A stretch of DNA of 64,000 bases from Sanguinoderma infundibulare (taxonomy: Eukaryota > Basidiomycota > Agaricomycetes > Polyporales > Polyporaceae), in NCBI GenBank assembly GCA_032821775.1, contig JAVLRN010000003.1, positions 1,674,001-1,738,000 of the forward strand. The letters are read 5' to 3'. Shown here piece after piece: positions 1 to 10,590 of this stretch (within the stretch, counting starts at the first letter, position 1; each line of letters starts with the position of its first letter). The notes below the pieces were generated by a model. That model searched no databases and was not told where the DNA came from. It saw only the letters and a program-made list of their open reading frames with translations. Made by a program: the position numbers and the translations under genes.

Positions 1-421
1 CCAACAAGGAATACGTCGCGTGCGTTCTCTAATGGCCAACACGCCCATCCCCTTCACTGACTTGCCCCCTACGTGCACAGATACCACGTTGCTACGTCGA
101 GACCCCCATCCACTCCGGATGGCGAGCACACGACAACGTGGCATTACGTCCTCTCCTTCCTTCCCGGCGCAAACAACTACCTGCGCACGCTCAAGAGGGG
201 TTCTCTTGTCTACGTCGAGGCCAACTTCGAGCTGCGCCAGCCTGACGCGAACGCTGACCCCAACACCCCTGAGGGTCAACGCCAGATCTTCCTCAGACAC
301 GGTGCGCGCCCTGAATATCTCGTTGGTCCTAACTTGGAATCTCATCCTTGGTTCAGAAAACATTCGCGTGCTCCGCCATCCCGGCCACAGGGAGGAAACC
401 GAAACCGAGGAATCAGAGTAA
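1..421 (+). CDS. RIM1: Mitochondrial single-stranded DNA-binding protein (3' part; 5' end outside window)
   Basis: OB-fold protein that coats single-stranded mtDNA during replication. Three exons can be joined in frame: up to 19 (reads NKEYVA), 81-301 and 357-421, stop TAA at 419-421. Introns 20-80 and 302-356 are GT-AG. The middle exon carries the family core, including GANNYLRTLKRGSLVYVEANFELR cut here to YLRTLKRGSLVYVEANF, an OB-fold strand-turn-strand, and QRQIFLRH; the last exon reads ENIRVLRHP and ends in an acidic ETETEESE tail. The N-terminus with its mitochondrial presequence lies left of the window. Family assignment is confident; the exact symbol follows the yeast orthologue. Confidence 0.85.
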   Translation, partial: QQGIRRVRSLMANTPIPFTDLPPTCTDTTLLRRDPHPLRMASTRQRGITSSPSFPAQTTTCARSRGVLLSTSRPTSSCASLTRTLTPTPLRVNARSSSDTVRALNISLVLTWNLILGSENIRVLRHPGHREETETEESE

Positions 422-1379
422 TTCTTCTTTCCCTACCGTGACCCTAGCTCTTCTACGGATGGTCGATCTGCCTATGTGTACCCTTATGTTACGGCCGCCA
501 AAGTTTAATCATGGAGTTACCGACCGAGACGATCGTTTAGGACCATCGGCACAACGATGGGAGCAGCGACGCTATGCGCGCATTCAACATGCATCCCATG
601 AAGAAGCTTTCTCTAGCTTCATAATGAAGCCCAATGGCACCAACTGCGTTACGCTAGGCAATTTCGCAATGAAACAGCAAGCGTATTTTTGATATCAAGC
701 CGCTGCACGTACATCCTGCATATTGGATCATCCCATAAACGAGGTAAACGCGGCATTCGTCAGTTCTACTGAGACTCGCCATTGACACGGTCTGACGCGC
801 TTTCAGTAACTGGATGTACCCTCATTGAAGAAGTTGCAGGTATGAGGTTGACGGGTACCTGCGAAGTAATCATACCAGTCTCGCCTCATCCCTCTAAATA
901 ACCCCGCCCGATTGGCTTTCATCCACCTGGTGCCCTATGCGGCGATTCTGTTCTTTCTTATGTGTAGCGTCAATCAGTCGTTGCCTGCAGCACTTCCACT
1001 GTACATATATATACATGACCGGACATGATGGCCTAGTTGCGTGTGCAAAAGGACAACTCCGGGCCTGCGTCCGATTCGACTCAAGTGAGGAGCTGCGAGT
1101 TGGCATACCGCAGAGAACCACGGCCACGCCGCCATACGATGCAAATCAGCACGATCGCTCATGCCAGACGTGCAGTAACGTGTCGAGAACTCCGTAATCA
1201 CGCCGGAGGCCAATGCCCGCGGCACCGGTCTCAGTCCCTATACTCCAGCTCGCCGTGATCGTGGTAGTCGTCGTGCTCGTCGTGTGGCAAATGCATCCCC
1301 CTCGACGCCGGGTCGCGCACCCACTCCTACACAATAAAAAGGCAAATCAAAGACGAATCGACCGCCCCGCCAAGCCAAG
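422..1379. other. Intergenic, no supported gene
   Basis: Convergent 3' flanks of RIM1 and the UPF0303 gene. Short ORFs on both strands show no recognisable protein and no consistent splice structure. A short alternating purine-pyrimidine run (catatatatacatg) lies near 1004-1018. Nothing else seen. Confidence 0.6.
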
Positions 1380-2473
1380 TCAGCCGCGCCGTTGAGAACT
1401 GGACCCTCTCCTGCGTACCGTGCTTGGGGGACGGCCGGTGACCGTGCCGTGCGAGTGCTGGAGCGAGTGGCCGGTGTGCTGGTGGGCCATGGACATGGAC
1501 ATGATCGTCGGGTTGCTCTGGCCGAGAGCGCTGGTGCCCATAGACGTGCCCATAGACGTCGTGCCCATGGTGGTGCCCATGGTCGAGGGCGCAGTTGGGG
1601 GCGGGATGTTGTCGCGCGCGAGTTTCTTGAGGTAGTCGCGGACGGAGGTCACGACCAGCTGGAGAAATCGGAGAGGAAGGGAGGGTGAGCATCAACGTTT
1701 GCGACATGTCATAAGGATCTCGATTTTCGGAACGCTCACATGGTGGTCGTCCTGACTAGACCCGGAATAGCAAGCTACGATCGCGATGGGGCAGCATGGG
1801 GCGTTCTTGAATACACAACACAGCTTCAGCCACCGAAATGCAGGGGGAGGGTACTGTTCGTCCCTACCTCCAACCATATTGGAAAGGCTGCAGACATGCT
1901 AGTTTGAATGATAGATTCCCGAATTGGGGCGCGTGAACTCACCTCCGCCACTGATTTTGAGGTCGGGATGTATGCCCAACTGTTTTTGGGACTTGCCCAT
2001 CGCGTTCATGCCCTTCTCGACGTAATAGCTCGAATGGCCCGTTCTCCGGACGACGGAAATCATGCCCTTGATATTATTCGGCCAGAGTCACTCCCCTGCA
2101 CACCCACGCGTGGGCACGCGCGCGGCAGGCAAGGAACACGCACCTCCAAGCACGCCCAACTATCCAGGCTGACGTCACCGGCGCCGTCGAGCCCACCCAA
2201 GTTGCCGACGGTACAGGAAAAGAGGGTGTGGCCGGCGATGGTCTGTATGGAGATGACCATGCCGCGGACTTTGACATGGCGCGAGGAGGAGCGGAAGCGT
2301 TTGCGGAGGGAGAGGCCGAGCATGACGGCGGCGTCGGAGTCGAAGGAGGAGAAGCGGTAGAGGGACTCCTCGTTGAGAGCCTGAGTGGCGAGCTCGGCCT
2401 CGGTGGGCGGCATGGGGGTGTTTGAGTTGAAACCGTTGAACATTTGGAGGGCGCCGAGTCCTGCGTAGGCCAT
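1380..2473 (-). CDS. UPF0303 (YBR137W-like, GlcG/HbpS-fold) protein with repeat-bearing C-terminal tail
   Basis: Five exons join exactly in frame: 2473-2144, 2066-1943, 1887-1868 (a 20-nt micro-exon), 1805-1740 and 1658-1380, giving 272 aa. The start is MAYAGLGALQMF. The core contains SLRKRFRSSSRHV, GMVISIQTIAGHTLFSCTVG, GDVSLDSW, VRRTGHSSYYVEKGMNAMGK, GGAFPIWLENAPC and YSGSSQDDHHLVVTSVRDYL, the full run of family motifs. The yeast member associates with the Get5/Sgt2 tail-anchored protein targeting system; its biochemical role is unsettled. After the conserved end (DYLKKLA) about 80 extra residues follow, with repeated MGTT/MGTS and His/Met-rich text (SMSMAHQHTGHSLQHSHG), then a basic RRRGSSSQRRG end. 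Divergent neighbour of ALE1. Confidence 0.85.
1533..1585. repeat. Short imperfect tandem repeat in the UPF0303 tail
   Basis: Four copies of a GTGCCCATRGWSG-like unit of about 12-15 bp (tgcccatagacg twice, then tgcccatggtgg and tgcccatggtcg). In the coding (minus) frame it encodes the repeated MGTT/MGTS residues. The in-frame unit suggests coding-length variation between strains. Confidence 0.7.
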
Positions 2474-3165
2474 GGGCAGGGGAAGGCGATTATCCGAGGT
2501 GGCGGGCGGGGCGGTTATTAGTAGTTCGGAGAGGACGCGAAACACAGACGATGACAGGGAGTGAGATATGTACGGTGCCACTGGCCAGATAGCGTAGATC
2601 AGGGCACAGAGCCACAGGCGGGGTGGCCAGTGGTTGGGATTGCGGTCGAGCACGACTGAGAGGGACGTCAAGCGCGTCAGACGCGCTGTTGTCGAACTGG
2701 GAAGGCACGAGGGGACGTGACGGTGTCGGAAGCTAATTAGCGAGGAGGCTCTCATTCTTGCGCGCAGCCGCTGCACCGGCGATCCTCGCTCTTTGGCCCC
2801 GCATTCTTGGCCAATGGGCCTGGGGCTTGGGAATGCCTGAGAGGCCGATGTTCGACCGTACGGTGGGACAGGAACGGAGACAGGTTCGAGAAGGCAGCCA
2901 GAGTCAGAGGCGGGCCGTGCCCCCGACTGGGTGAAGGACGGCCACGTGGGGGTGACGCGCGTGTTTGAGTGTTTGAGTTGCCGTTTTGCAGATGCGCCCC
3001 AAAGCGAGTGTGCCTCTGCTGGTCTGCTCTTCTCCCTCTCCCCCCTGGGGTCGACTCCCCCTCTGTTCGTGCCTGTAAGCTAGGAGGTCTGTGTTCTCTA
3101 CCTCCCACATGGGTACATAGCAAACTCAATGTTCGGCTTCACAGGTTTCACGTTTCGCCGTCATC
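2474..3165. promoter_or_regulatory. Shared divergent upstream region of the UPF0303 gene and ALE1
   Basis: 692 bp between the two start codons. Pyrimidine-rich runs lie just upstream of the ALE1 ATG (around 3025-3065). No gene seen, and no TATA box I can defend. Confidence 0.5.
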
Positions 3166-5264
3166 ATGGACGCATTCTTTGAGCCCATCGCCGAGGCCAC
3201 AGGCGGGTCCATAGACCAGATCAAGGTGTGCAATTACCCCTCCTTCGCCGCGCGCCGCCTCTCATATCCACTTTATACCAGCTAATCGCCTGTCTGTTGT
3301 TCTCTTATCCCCTGGGCAGCCTCTACATCCGCATACCCTCTTCACATCCCGAGCTCAAGCACATCTTCAGCATCCTCGTCACCTTCTTCTACCTCATCCC
3401 TGTATTATCTCTATGGGGCGGTGCAATACAACTGCTCGCCAGCGTCGTCGCGACCTACTACATCGTCAAGAGAGTAGAGACTCGCTCAATGCCTTGGCTC
3501 GTATTCCTGTCAGTTCTTCCCTTGGCCTACTTCTCTTCTTGCACTCGTCCTAACCTCGGCGACGTCAAGTTTCACCATGGGTCATTTAACGATTAGGTGC
3601 GCTCCGTCATTTTCTTGCCATGGATCTTTTCCTCATTTTTACCAACCAGTCACGTCCTTCGAACGTTCATCGAGGCAGGTTATGAAACTATCGAAATCTC
3701 TGGTCCTCAAATGGTCTTGACCATGAAGTTGACAACATTCGCATGGAACGTTTGGGATGGAAGGAGACCGTCAGAAGTCCGTTTTATCCTGTCGTTGCCC
3801 ATTTACCTGCTAGTTTGACCGTTTTCTAGGATCTAGACAAATGGCAAACCGAACAACGAGTCGCAGAATATCCTTCCCTTCTCGAATTTCTTGGATACGC
3901 GTAGGTCACAGACGTCATATAGGCACTTGTCATACCTTCTCACCGTGTCTACAGATTCTACTTCCCTGGATTTCTCGTCGGCCCTTACCTCACCTACAAC
4001 GAATACCAAGCGCTCGTCACCGGTTCACTCTACAAAGCTGCGGAGCAGCGCGAAGAATCGGCCATAAACGAGACGAACCACTTGAGCCAGCGTCTTGTTC
4101 CTCATGGCCGCAAGCGGGTCGCTTACAGGAAGATGTTCAATGGCCTTATTTTCCTTGCCTTGTTCGTCCTCTTCTACCCCGAGTTCAACTACAGCCTCAC
4201 CGTCGAGGACGACTTTGAGTCGAGGAGACTGATCTCTCGGTACGTTCCAGACACTGATGTCTTGCGAAAGAAACCGACGTTCGTGATTTCAGTATCATCT
4301 TCCTGCAATTCTGCGGTTTCTTCGAGCGCACCAAGTATTATGCCATTTGGACGCTGACAGAGGTTAGTTATCCCTTTAGCTATATCGCGTTCACACTAGA
4401 ACTCAACTGCGACTTTTCGTAGGGCGCTTCCATCCAAACTGGATTGGGTTTCACGGGCTACGCAGAGACTGGCCGTACAAAGTGGGAGGGAGCCGCCAAC
4501 GTGGACGTCTGGAACATCGAGTTCGCAGAAAACCTCAAGGTCCTGCTCGACTCGTGGAACATGAAGACCAACGTCTGGCTCCGCGAATGTGTCTACAAGC
4601 GCGTCACCCCCAAAGGCAAGAAGCCCGGCTTCCGAAGCAGCCTCGCCACGTTCGCCACCAGCGCATTTTGGGTGCGTCGTCTTCTGCTACTAAACCGACC
4701 AGCTCTCAAACCGGAAAGCTGACACGGGCCCCGGCCTTGCAGCATGGCATCGCGCCTGGCTACTACCTCTCCTTCTTCTTCTTCGCCTTCGTCCAGACGA
4801 TCGGCCGCCTCGCGCGCACCTACCTCCGCCCGCTTGTCCTCCCCGCCAACTACGTCGCGAAGCGCGGCGCCGCCCCGCCTCCGCAGACGCGCAAGAAGCA
4901 GCTCTACGACTTCCTCGGCGTGCTCACGACCGTCATGCTCACAAACTACGGCACGCTGCCGTTCATGCTCCTCACCGTCGACGACTCGTTCGTCGCGTGG
5001 AACACCGTCGTCTGGTACGGCCACTTCCTCGTCGCCGGCGCGCTCGTCTTCTTCTACATGGGCGGCATCGTGCTCCTCACGCAGGTGCAGGCAGTCCGGG
5101 TCAAGCGGGCCGGCTACCAGCTCGAGCGCGACGAGATCAACAGGAACGTGCGGTCGCTGCCGGGCACGCCGCAGAAGGCGTCGGCGCTCCCGCCGCTTGA
5201 CGAAGCGGCGAGGATGCTGGAGGAGGAGCTGCAGAAGGAGCTGGGAAATGGCAGGGCGAAGTGA
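3166..5264 (+). CDS. ALE1: MBOAT lysophospholipid acyltransferase (ALE1-like)
   Basis: ER multi-pass membrane O-acyltransferase that re-acylates lysophospholipids such as lysophosphatidylcholine. The start is MDAFFEPIAEATGGSIDQIK (exon 3166-3225), then exon 2 from 3282 (LIACLLFSYPLGSLYIRIPS). Further exons carry EISGPQMVLTMKLTTFAWN, EYPSLLEFLGYAFYFPGF, LVGPYLTYNEY, ERTKYYAIWTLTEGASI and the signature SWNMKTNVWLRECVYKRV. The presumed catalytic histidine is in SAFWHGIAPGYY, split by an intron after TTTTGG near 4671. Several hydrophobic membrane segments and a short basic C-terminus follow. At least eight exons; those between about 3500 and 3660 are approximate. Divergent from the UPF0303 gene. 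Confidence 0.92.
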
Positions 5265-5766
5265 AGTCGGTCCGTTTTACGCGGTTTTCGTTTTGGTTCA
5301 AGGATTTCCTTGCCACTGTGGGGCGGAGGGCGGTGCTTGCGATCTATGGGGAACTGGCAGAGAGAGCCTCCTTTGCGTTGTTACTCTTTTGTATATAGAG
5401 AGGTATGCTGGTTGCGATGGTCCCTCTGGTTGGTTTACACGACATACTAGGCAAATACTATCACGACGTGTTCCATGTGTTGCTGGTGTGTGCCCATAGG
5501 GCTGGTCGAACCACACATCTTCCGGCGGCTTCGTGTGTATGGTGCAGGCTCCGAGTCGGCACACTTCGGTCCGCATTCAGCATACTGGAGTGCAGTAGGA
5601 ATGGTGATTAGGGTGCTGGGGGTAAGCGTGTTTGTATCAGTCGTCCCCGTTTGTGTATGCTACTGAAGTTTGATTGCAGTGCGCAACAACCAGTACCTCC
5701 ACGTCAAGGAGGGCACGACATCCAGATAGCCAAGATAGGAACTCTGAAAATGAGATTTCGGTTCTG
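5265..5766. other. Intergenic between ALE1 and the MYND pseudogene
   Basis: Convergent 3' flanks. No ORF with recognisable protein. Likely 3' UTR of ALE1 at its left end. Confidence 0.5.
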
Positions 5767-7140
5767 TCAGAGCGCCGGGGCCTTGTGTAGACGAAGAAGA
5801 CCCAACTCACCCGAGTACACCAACGCACGGGCGGGACAGTGCAGCTCCCATAGGTCCCTATACATTCTCAGGAAAGCGGGACTCAGGCTTCTCGATTGGA
5901 AGCGGTAGACCTCGCCCTTCCGATATGGGCTGACGTGGGGGATGTCGATGAAGATCTGCGCCCCCTCGGTTTGCCCATACGGTCTCCGGGGACACCGCGT
6001 TGCCATCCTCATATCGAGGCTTGTACGCCTGGACGTCTTCCCACTCTGGATCACCGTCGTCTTCGATGATCGTGGCGTACTCGTGCTGGCCTTTCTGGCA
6101 CTCGTACCGATGGACGACCCAGTGCTGTGTTCAAGGACGATCTCGATGACTCGGACGCGCGAGGGGAGGAACAGTGGGGACCAACCTTCTCCTAGTACTC
6201 GACGCTGCAGTAGTGCGGCTTGCGATCAGGCGGGCAGTCCCTGCCGCACTTCCGCAACGCACGCCTGTGCATGGCCTGTATGCCGCACCCGTCCGCCGCA
6301 CACCGGTACCGGTTCGTGACCTGAGACACCTTTGCGAGTCGTTTCTCGTCCTCTTCCTTTGCCCGCTGGTGCTGCACGTACCTGTCGTACGCGGTCCAAA
6401 GGGGGCTATTGGTAGGGACGTCCTGCCAGAGCATAAGCCGCGGATCGAGACCGAGCCGAGCCCGGAAAGACATAAACCAGCCCGGGACGCGGAGCACGAT
6501 AGACGGGATGAAGTCGGCCCCGGCGATGAGGTTGCTGAAGTGAGCGAGCTCGATGACCTCGGGGAAGGGCCCACTCCGCCCGCGGGTCCACGAAACGCTC
6601 GTTCGCGAGGAGCAAGTAGAAGTACATCCACAGCATGCCGGCGGTAGCCCGGCGGGTGAGGAACGGGGAGCGGCCGAAGATGTGGGGAGCTGGCTCGCCG
6701 GGGTCAGGATTCTTGATGGAGCTGAAAAATCTCCAATCGGGATAACCATCCCTTCGTTTCGTCCCTTATGAGACAGACCATACTCCTATACACAGAGCAG
6801 AGCGAGAAAATCATCAATTGGTGCACTGTGTCACGTGGTGAACCCCTTCTAGCTGAGGACGACGACGCGCACGCACCTCAAACAGAGCTCAAGAATGAAT
6901 GGCTCGTTCTTCAAGTCCGCTTCGCGGCGCAGCTTTCGCAGAGTATACGTCCGGAAGCATCGTTCGCACTCTGCGTAGAACTCCGCGTGCGGAGGCCGAT
7001 AGGGGTAATCTAGGTAGATCTCTTAAAAGTGCGACGTATATTACGAGCGAGATGTCTTCATCAGAGAAGGGGTGGTTCATAATGGGATGATCAAAGCATA
7101 CTTCATGGATCACCGTAGCATAAGGACTTGGTGGTGGCAT
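5767..7140 (-). pseudogene. Decayed MYND-type zinc-finger gene, paralogue of the intact copy at 42.2-43.6 kb
   Basis: Begins with MPPPSPYATVIHEVCFDHP, matching MAPVTVIHDVHFDHP of the intact copy. Collinear similarity continues: FYAECERCFRTYTLRKLRRE, GMLWMYFYLLLANERFVDP, FIPSIVLRVPGWFMSFRARL, YRCAADGCGIQ...RALRKCGRDC, HWVVHRYEC, IFIDIPHVSPYRKGEVYRFQ and LSPAFLRMYRDLW. Lesions: the frame must change near 7020-7035, again near 6560 (in a C/G run) and near 5975 (in a GGGGG run). In the finger the intact YCSANCQAK reads YCSVEY, stop, EK, so one zinc ligand is Tyr and the next codon (Gln in the paralogue) is TAG at 6192-6194. Unrecognised introns could explain one break but not the stop. Some breaks could be assembly errors. 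Confidence 0.75.
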
Positions 7141-7314
7141 CGGGTGAGAAAAGTGCGGAAGGTGGAAGTGATTAACCTTTGAAGGCGTCGAGTTGAGCGT
7201 TGGCGACAACACGTACTTACTCGGGCGCTTACACGCTTTGGCAACCACCACTCTGGTGTCTCGCCCTCGAGCCTCGTCGCAAACACCGTCTACGCACCTG
7301 CTCTTCTCTCAACC

Positions 7315-8225
7315 ATGTCGCGAGCAGCACAGTCGGACTCGATTCCTCCTACCGCGCGCGCGATCGCGCTGCTCCTCGCCTCGACACCGACCGTCCAGGA
7401 CGCGCAGCCAGGGGTCCTGCACCAGCTCCTCGAGTTCTCGAACCGGTACACCGCGCAGGTCCTCTCCGACGCGCTCGTGTACGCCGAGCACGCGGGGCGG
7501 TCGGGCAAGGTCGAGATGGACGACGTCGTGCTCGCCGTCCAGGCCCGCGTCGGCTGGGAGTTCGGCGGCCGCGTGCCCAAGGAGGTGCGTCTTTCATCCT
7601 CGCTTTCAATTCGTATGCCCCTGCTTTCCTCCGACGCATCGCGTTCGGCATCATCTTCTCCACGACCCATTCGCGTTCTACACGACGCCGGTGCTAACAT
7701 CCCGCGCGCACGCAGTACATGCTCTCCCTCGCGACCCAGACCAACGCCGTCCCGCTCCCCTCCGTGCCCGAGGTGTACGGCGTCCGGCTGCCCCCGCCCA
7801 ACGAGTGCCTCACCGCCGTCGACTTCGACCTCGTGCCCAACAAGCCTCCGCCCGGCGTGAAGCTCTACGACGAGGAGGTCGAGGAGATCGAGGAGAGCGA
7901 GTCAGACGAGGACGAGGACATGGAGCCCGCGCCGCTCCCCCAACCGCCGCACCAGCATGCGCAGGGCCAAGGGCAGGTGCACATACCGCCCGTGGGTGTC
8001 GGCCCCGCACACACGCCGTCGGATGTGGACATGCTCACGCCGGGTGGAGCGCCGCCGGAGGAGGGGAGCGAGGCCGAGGAGGACGACGGACTGTTCGCTG
8101 GTGGGGACGAGGAGGAAGAGGAGAGCGGCGACGAGGCGATGGAGGACGTCACTGCGATGGCCGCGGGCCCGGGAGACCCGACTGCGAATGGCGTCAAGAG
8201 GAAGCTCGAGGAGGACTACGACTAG
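7315..8225 (+). CDS. TAF9: Transcription initiation factor TFIID subunit 9
   Basis: Histone-fold TAF that pairs with TAF6 in TFIID and SAGA. Exon 1 is 7315-7584 (90 codons) and exon 2 is 7716-8225, giving 259 aa. The histone fold spans about residues 12-95: PPTARAIALLLASTPTVQDA, VLHQLLEFSNRYTAQVLSDA, YAEHAGR and VEMDDVVLAVQARVGWEF. The post-fold TAF9 motif follows: YMLSLATQTNAVPLPSVPE and YGVRLPPPNECL. The C-terminal 100 residues are strongly acidic and Pro-rich (EEVEEIEESESDEDEDMEP), ending NGVKRKLEEDYD. Convergent with SEC12. Confidence 0.93.
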
Positions 8226-8469
8226 GTCGAGGGTCGTTGTGTTGCAGAAAGAGTTGCTTTGGATTTCGGACAGACGGTCGTGCATGCTGCACGCGGATAC
8301 AGGATATGTTGTATAGTATAATAATGCACGAAAACAGTAGTCAAGGATACAAAGCTAGATACAAAAAGAAGGCGAACAGATTCCGTCCGAAAGTATAAGC
8401 ATAAGAGACAAACAAACGTATGAACTGCCAACCATGTCCTGGAAACGACCCTAGACAAGACCAGCGACG

Positions 8470-10176
8470 CTAGGATGCATCGGTGAGGACGTCAGTGAGA
8501 CCGCGAGGCCATTGTTGCGCAAGGATGGCGAAAAGGACAACGAGAAGAGCAACGACAAAGAGCAGCCAGGAGCCCCAAGCTGTTAGGGCAGAAGTCAACC
8601 ATGGTTGAAATAGACAGAAGGAGCGATAGGCCACTCACAGGTCGCACCAAGACCTGCCGGGACAGTGACGATACGGACGGTGTTATCTGCGCTCCCCGAG
8701 ATAAGCGTGTCAGATTTTGGACTGAAACGCAACGTCGTGGGAGGGAATTCGTGCGCTTTCAGGATCGTCAATAATGGCTGCATGGTGAGAGAGGTTCAGT
8801 TCGATCTCGCAAGTATTTGCATTGGTTCACGAGGACGTACTGCAAGAGTCTGTGCATCAAGCACTCCGACAGTCAAGTCAGAAGACCCGAAGGCGAGCAG
8901 CTTTCCGTCAGGACTACCACAATATGAGCCAGCGGGCCTGACAGCTATGAGAAAGCTAAGACATACCTGGCATCGAAACACGTTACGCCACGATCGCTGA
9001 CCTGGCGGACCTTGGTGGACTTCCACGTGTCGGTGTCCCACTTGACAACAAATGCGCGTCGAGGTGACGATTTGGTCCGTGTCTTCGGGGGAACGGTGTT
9101 GGATATCGAATACAATACTTTCTCATCCGAAGGATGGAACCTGGGCGGTTGCGAGGTTGAGCTAGGGCGTTCAGGTCAAGGTCGGGAGGGAATGCTGCTT
9201 ACCGGACAGCACGATAGCTGCTCCCAGCGTCCTTGCCGGGCAGTGTGGGTCTATCAATGGAGTGTAAAAGCTCTAATGGCGCAGGCTCCGTCTTGTTCGG
9301 TTCATCCGCAGATTCGCGGTCTTCCTCGGATGGAAGCGCGTATACAAGGAGGTTTACGGTAGTTGCGACGATTAACTGAAGGGAACATGAGTTGTGAATG
9401 TCGGATGGTTGAAAACGCGCTTACCGTCTTGGACGAGAATGCGGCATCATATACCTCGCCCTTGTCCAAGTGAATGGGGGTAGCAATGGGTTCAAGGGAA
9501 GGGTAGTCGAGGACGGAAAGCTGGAGGGCTGTGAGGGAGTGAACGCAACAGTGCACGCGAGCAGGAACATACGTCGCGCGTGCCAGCGACAGCGAGGTAT
9601 TTGCCATTGGGGGAAAAGACGGTGACTTTCTGGCCGGAGATGAGGACAATGACGGCATGGGCAAGCTAGTGTGCTCACCTGAAAGTCATCGTCGCCATCT
9701 TTGAGCTCGATCGTGCTGCGCGCGTTTGCGAACGAGATCCTACAGCAAGAGTCTGAGGATGCGGGGGAGAGCGGAGATAACAAGTTGACGTACTTGTTGT
9801 CCTTGACGTTGAATACGCGACAGTTGTTGTTTGGGCCGAACTTGAGCGCGCCTTCGGAGCTGTTGATGCCTCCGACAATCTCGGTGCGGGATGAATGGGC
9901 GCCCATGCTCATGGGTGCATCCTCGCCACTCGCGAGCTCTAGCTCGTCCAGAAGGTCGAGCTTGCTATCGCCCTCGACATGGTAGAGTCTCTAACACACG
10001 CAGTGAGTGGAATAAAACAAGGACAGACGGAGGAGTGAAATGCGTACTAGCTTGTTCTTGATCCCAGTTTTTGACTGGCCACCGCCGCCGCCGAGGACGA
10101 GCTCGTTTGGGGAGACAAACGCGCAAGAGTATACGGGGAAGGAGGGCAGCGGATGTGATGTGTGCTTGGTCCTCAT
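8470..10176 (-). CDS. SEC12: SEC12-type guanine nucleotide exchange factor for SAR1 (WD40, ER membrane)
   Basis: Activates the GTPase SAR1 at ER exit sites to start COPII coat assembly. Exon 1 (10176-10048) begins MRTKHTSHPLPSFPVYSCAF and holds SPNELVLGGGGGQSKTGIKN, the glycine-rich loop of the SEC12/PREB propeller. Exon 2 starts RLYHVEGDSKLDLLDELEL. Later exons carry CRVFNVKDNK, VTVFSPNGKYLAVAGT, LDYPSLEPIATPIHLDKGEV, VVKWDTDTWK, DGKLLAFGSSDLTVGVLDA and LRFSPKSDTLISGSADNTVR. The last exon encodes one hydrophobic segment, SWLLFVVALLVVLFAILA, and a short tail ending LTDVLTDAS (TAG at 8472-8470), matching the single TM of SEC12. About eight introns; internal junctions approximate. Divergent from the NIPA gene. 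Confidence 0.9.
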
Positions 10177-10590
10177 GGGTGGCAGCGTTGAGAGGGCGAG
10201 AAAGAGGGTGTGTGCGGTGCAAGAGAGAGAGAGCGACCAAGGCGATGGAGAGCAGGACGAGAGCAGGAGGCTGCGCGAGGTGTGGAGGGCGAAGGCGGAG
10301 TCGGCAGGAAGGGCTGGTTGGCTCGTTATGGCACACGCTTGACGCGCTCCAGCGCCTATCCGTACACGACAGAGGCAGGCGGGCCGGGGACCGCGTCGCG
10401 GCCAGATCGGGACGGCGCCTCGGACTGAAAGAGAGGCTGCCGTCATTCGCGCCGCACGCTCTCTTTTCTTCTGGCCACCCCCGCGCCCGCTAACTTATGC
10501 TCGCCCCCGTCTGACTGTCCTGCTTTGCACATATTGCTGTCTGATATCCTACATATACCCTTCTCTCCACACTGCGTCTGTCTACTACCC
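10177..10590. promoter_or_regulatory. Shared divergent upstream region of SEC12 and the NIPA-type transporter gene
   Basis: 414 bp between start codons. The half near the NIPA gene is pyrimidine-rich and includes tatataccc near 10549. An in-frame ATG at 10525 would lengthen the NIPA protein by 22 residues. Confidence 0.45.

Noticed and set aside
6131..6647. Long overlapping ORFs on both strands inside the MYND pseudogene
   Set aside because: Only the minus-frame segments collinear with the intact paralogue make sense; the plus ORF is a shadow.
7193..8398. 401-codon plus ORF over TAF9
   Set aside because: Shadow frame; the TAF9 frame carries the histone fold and exact splice joins.
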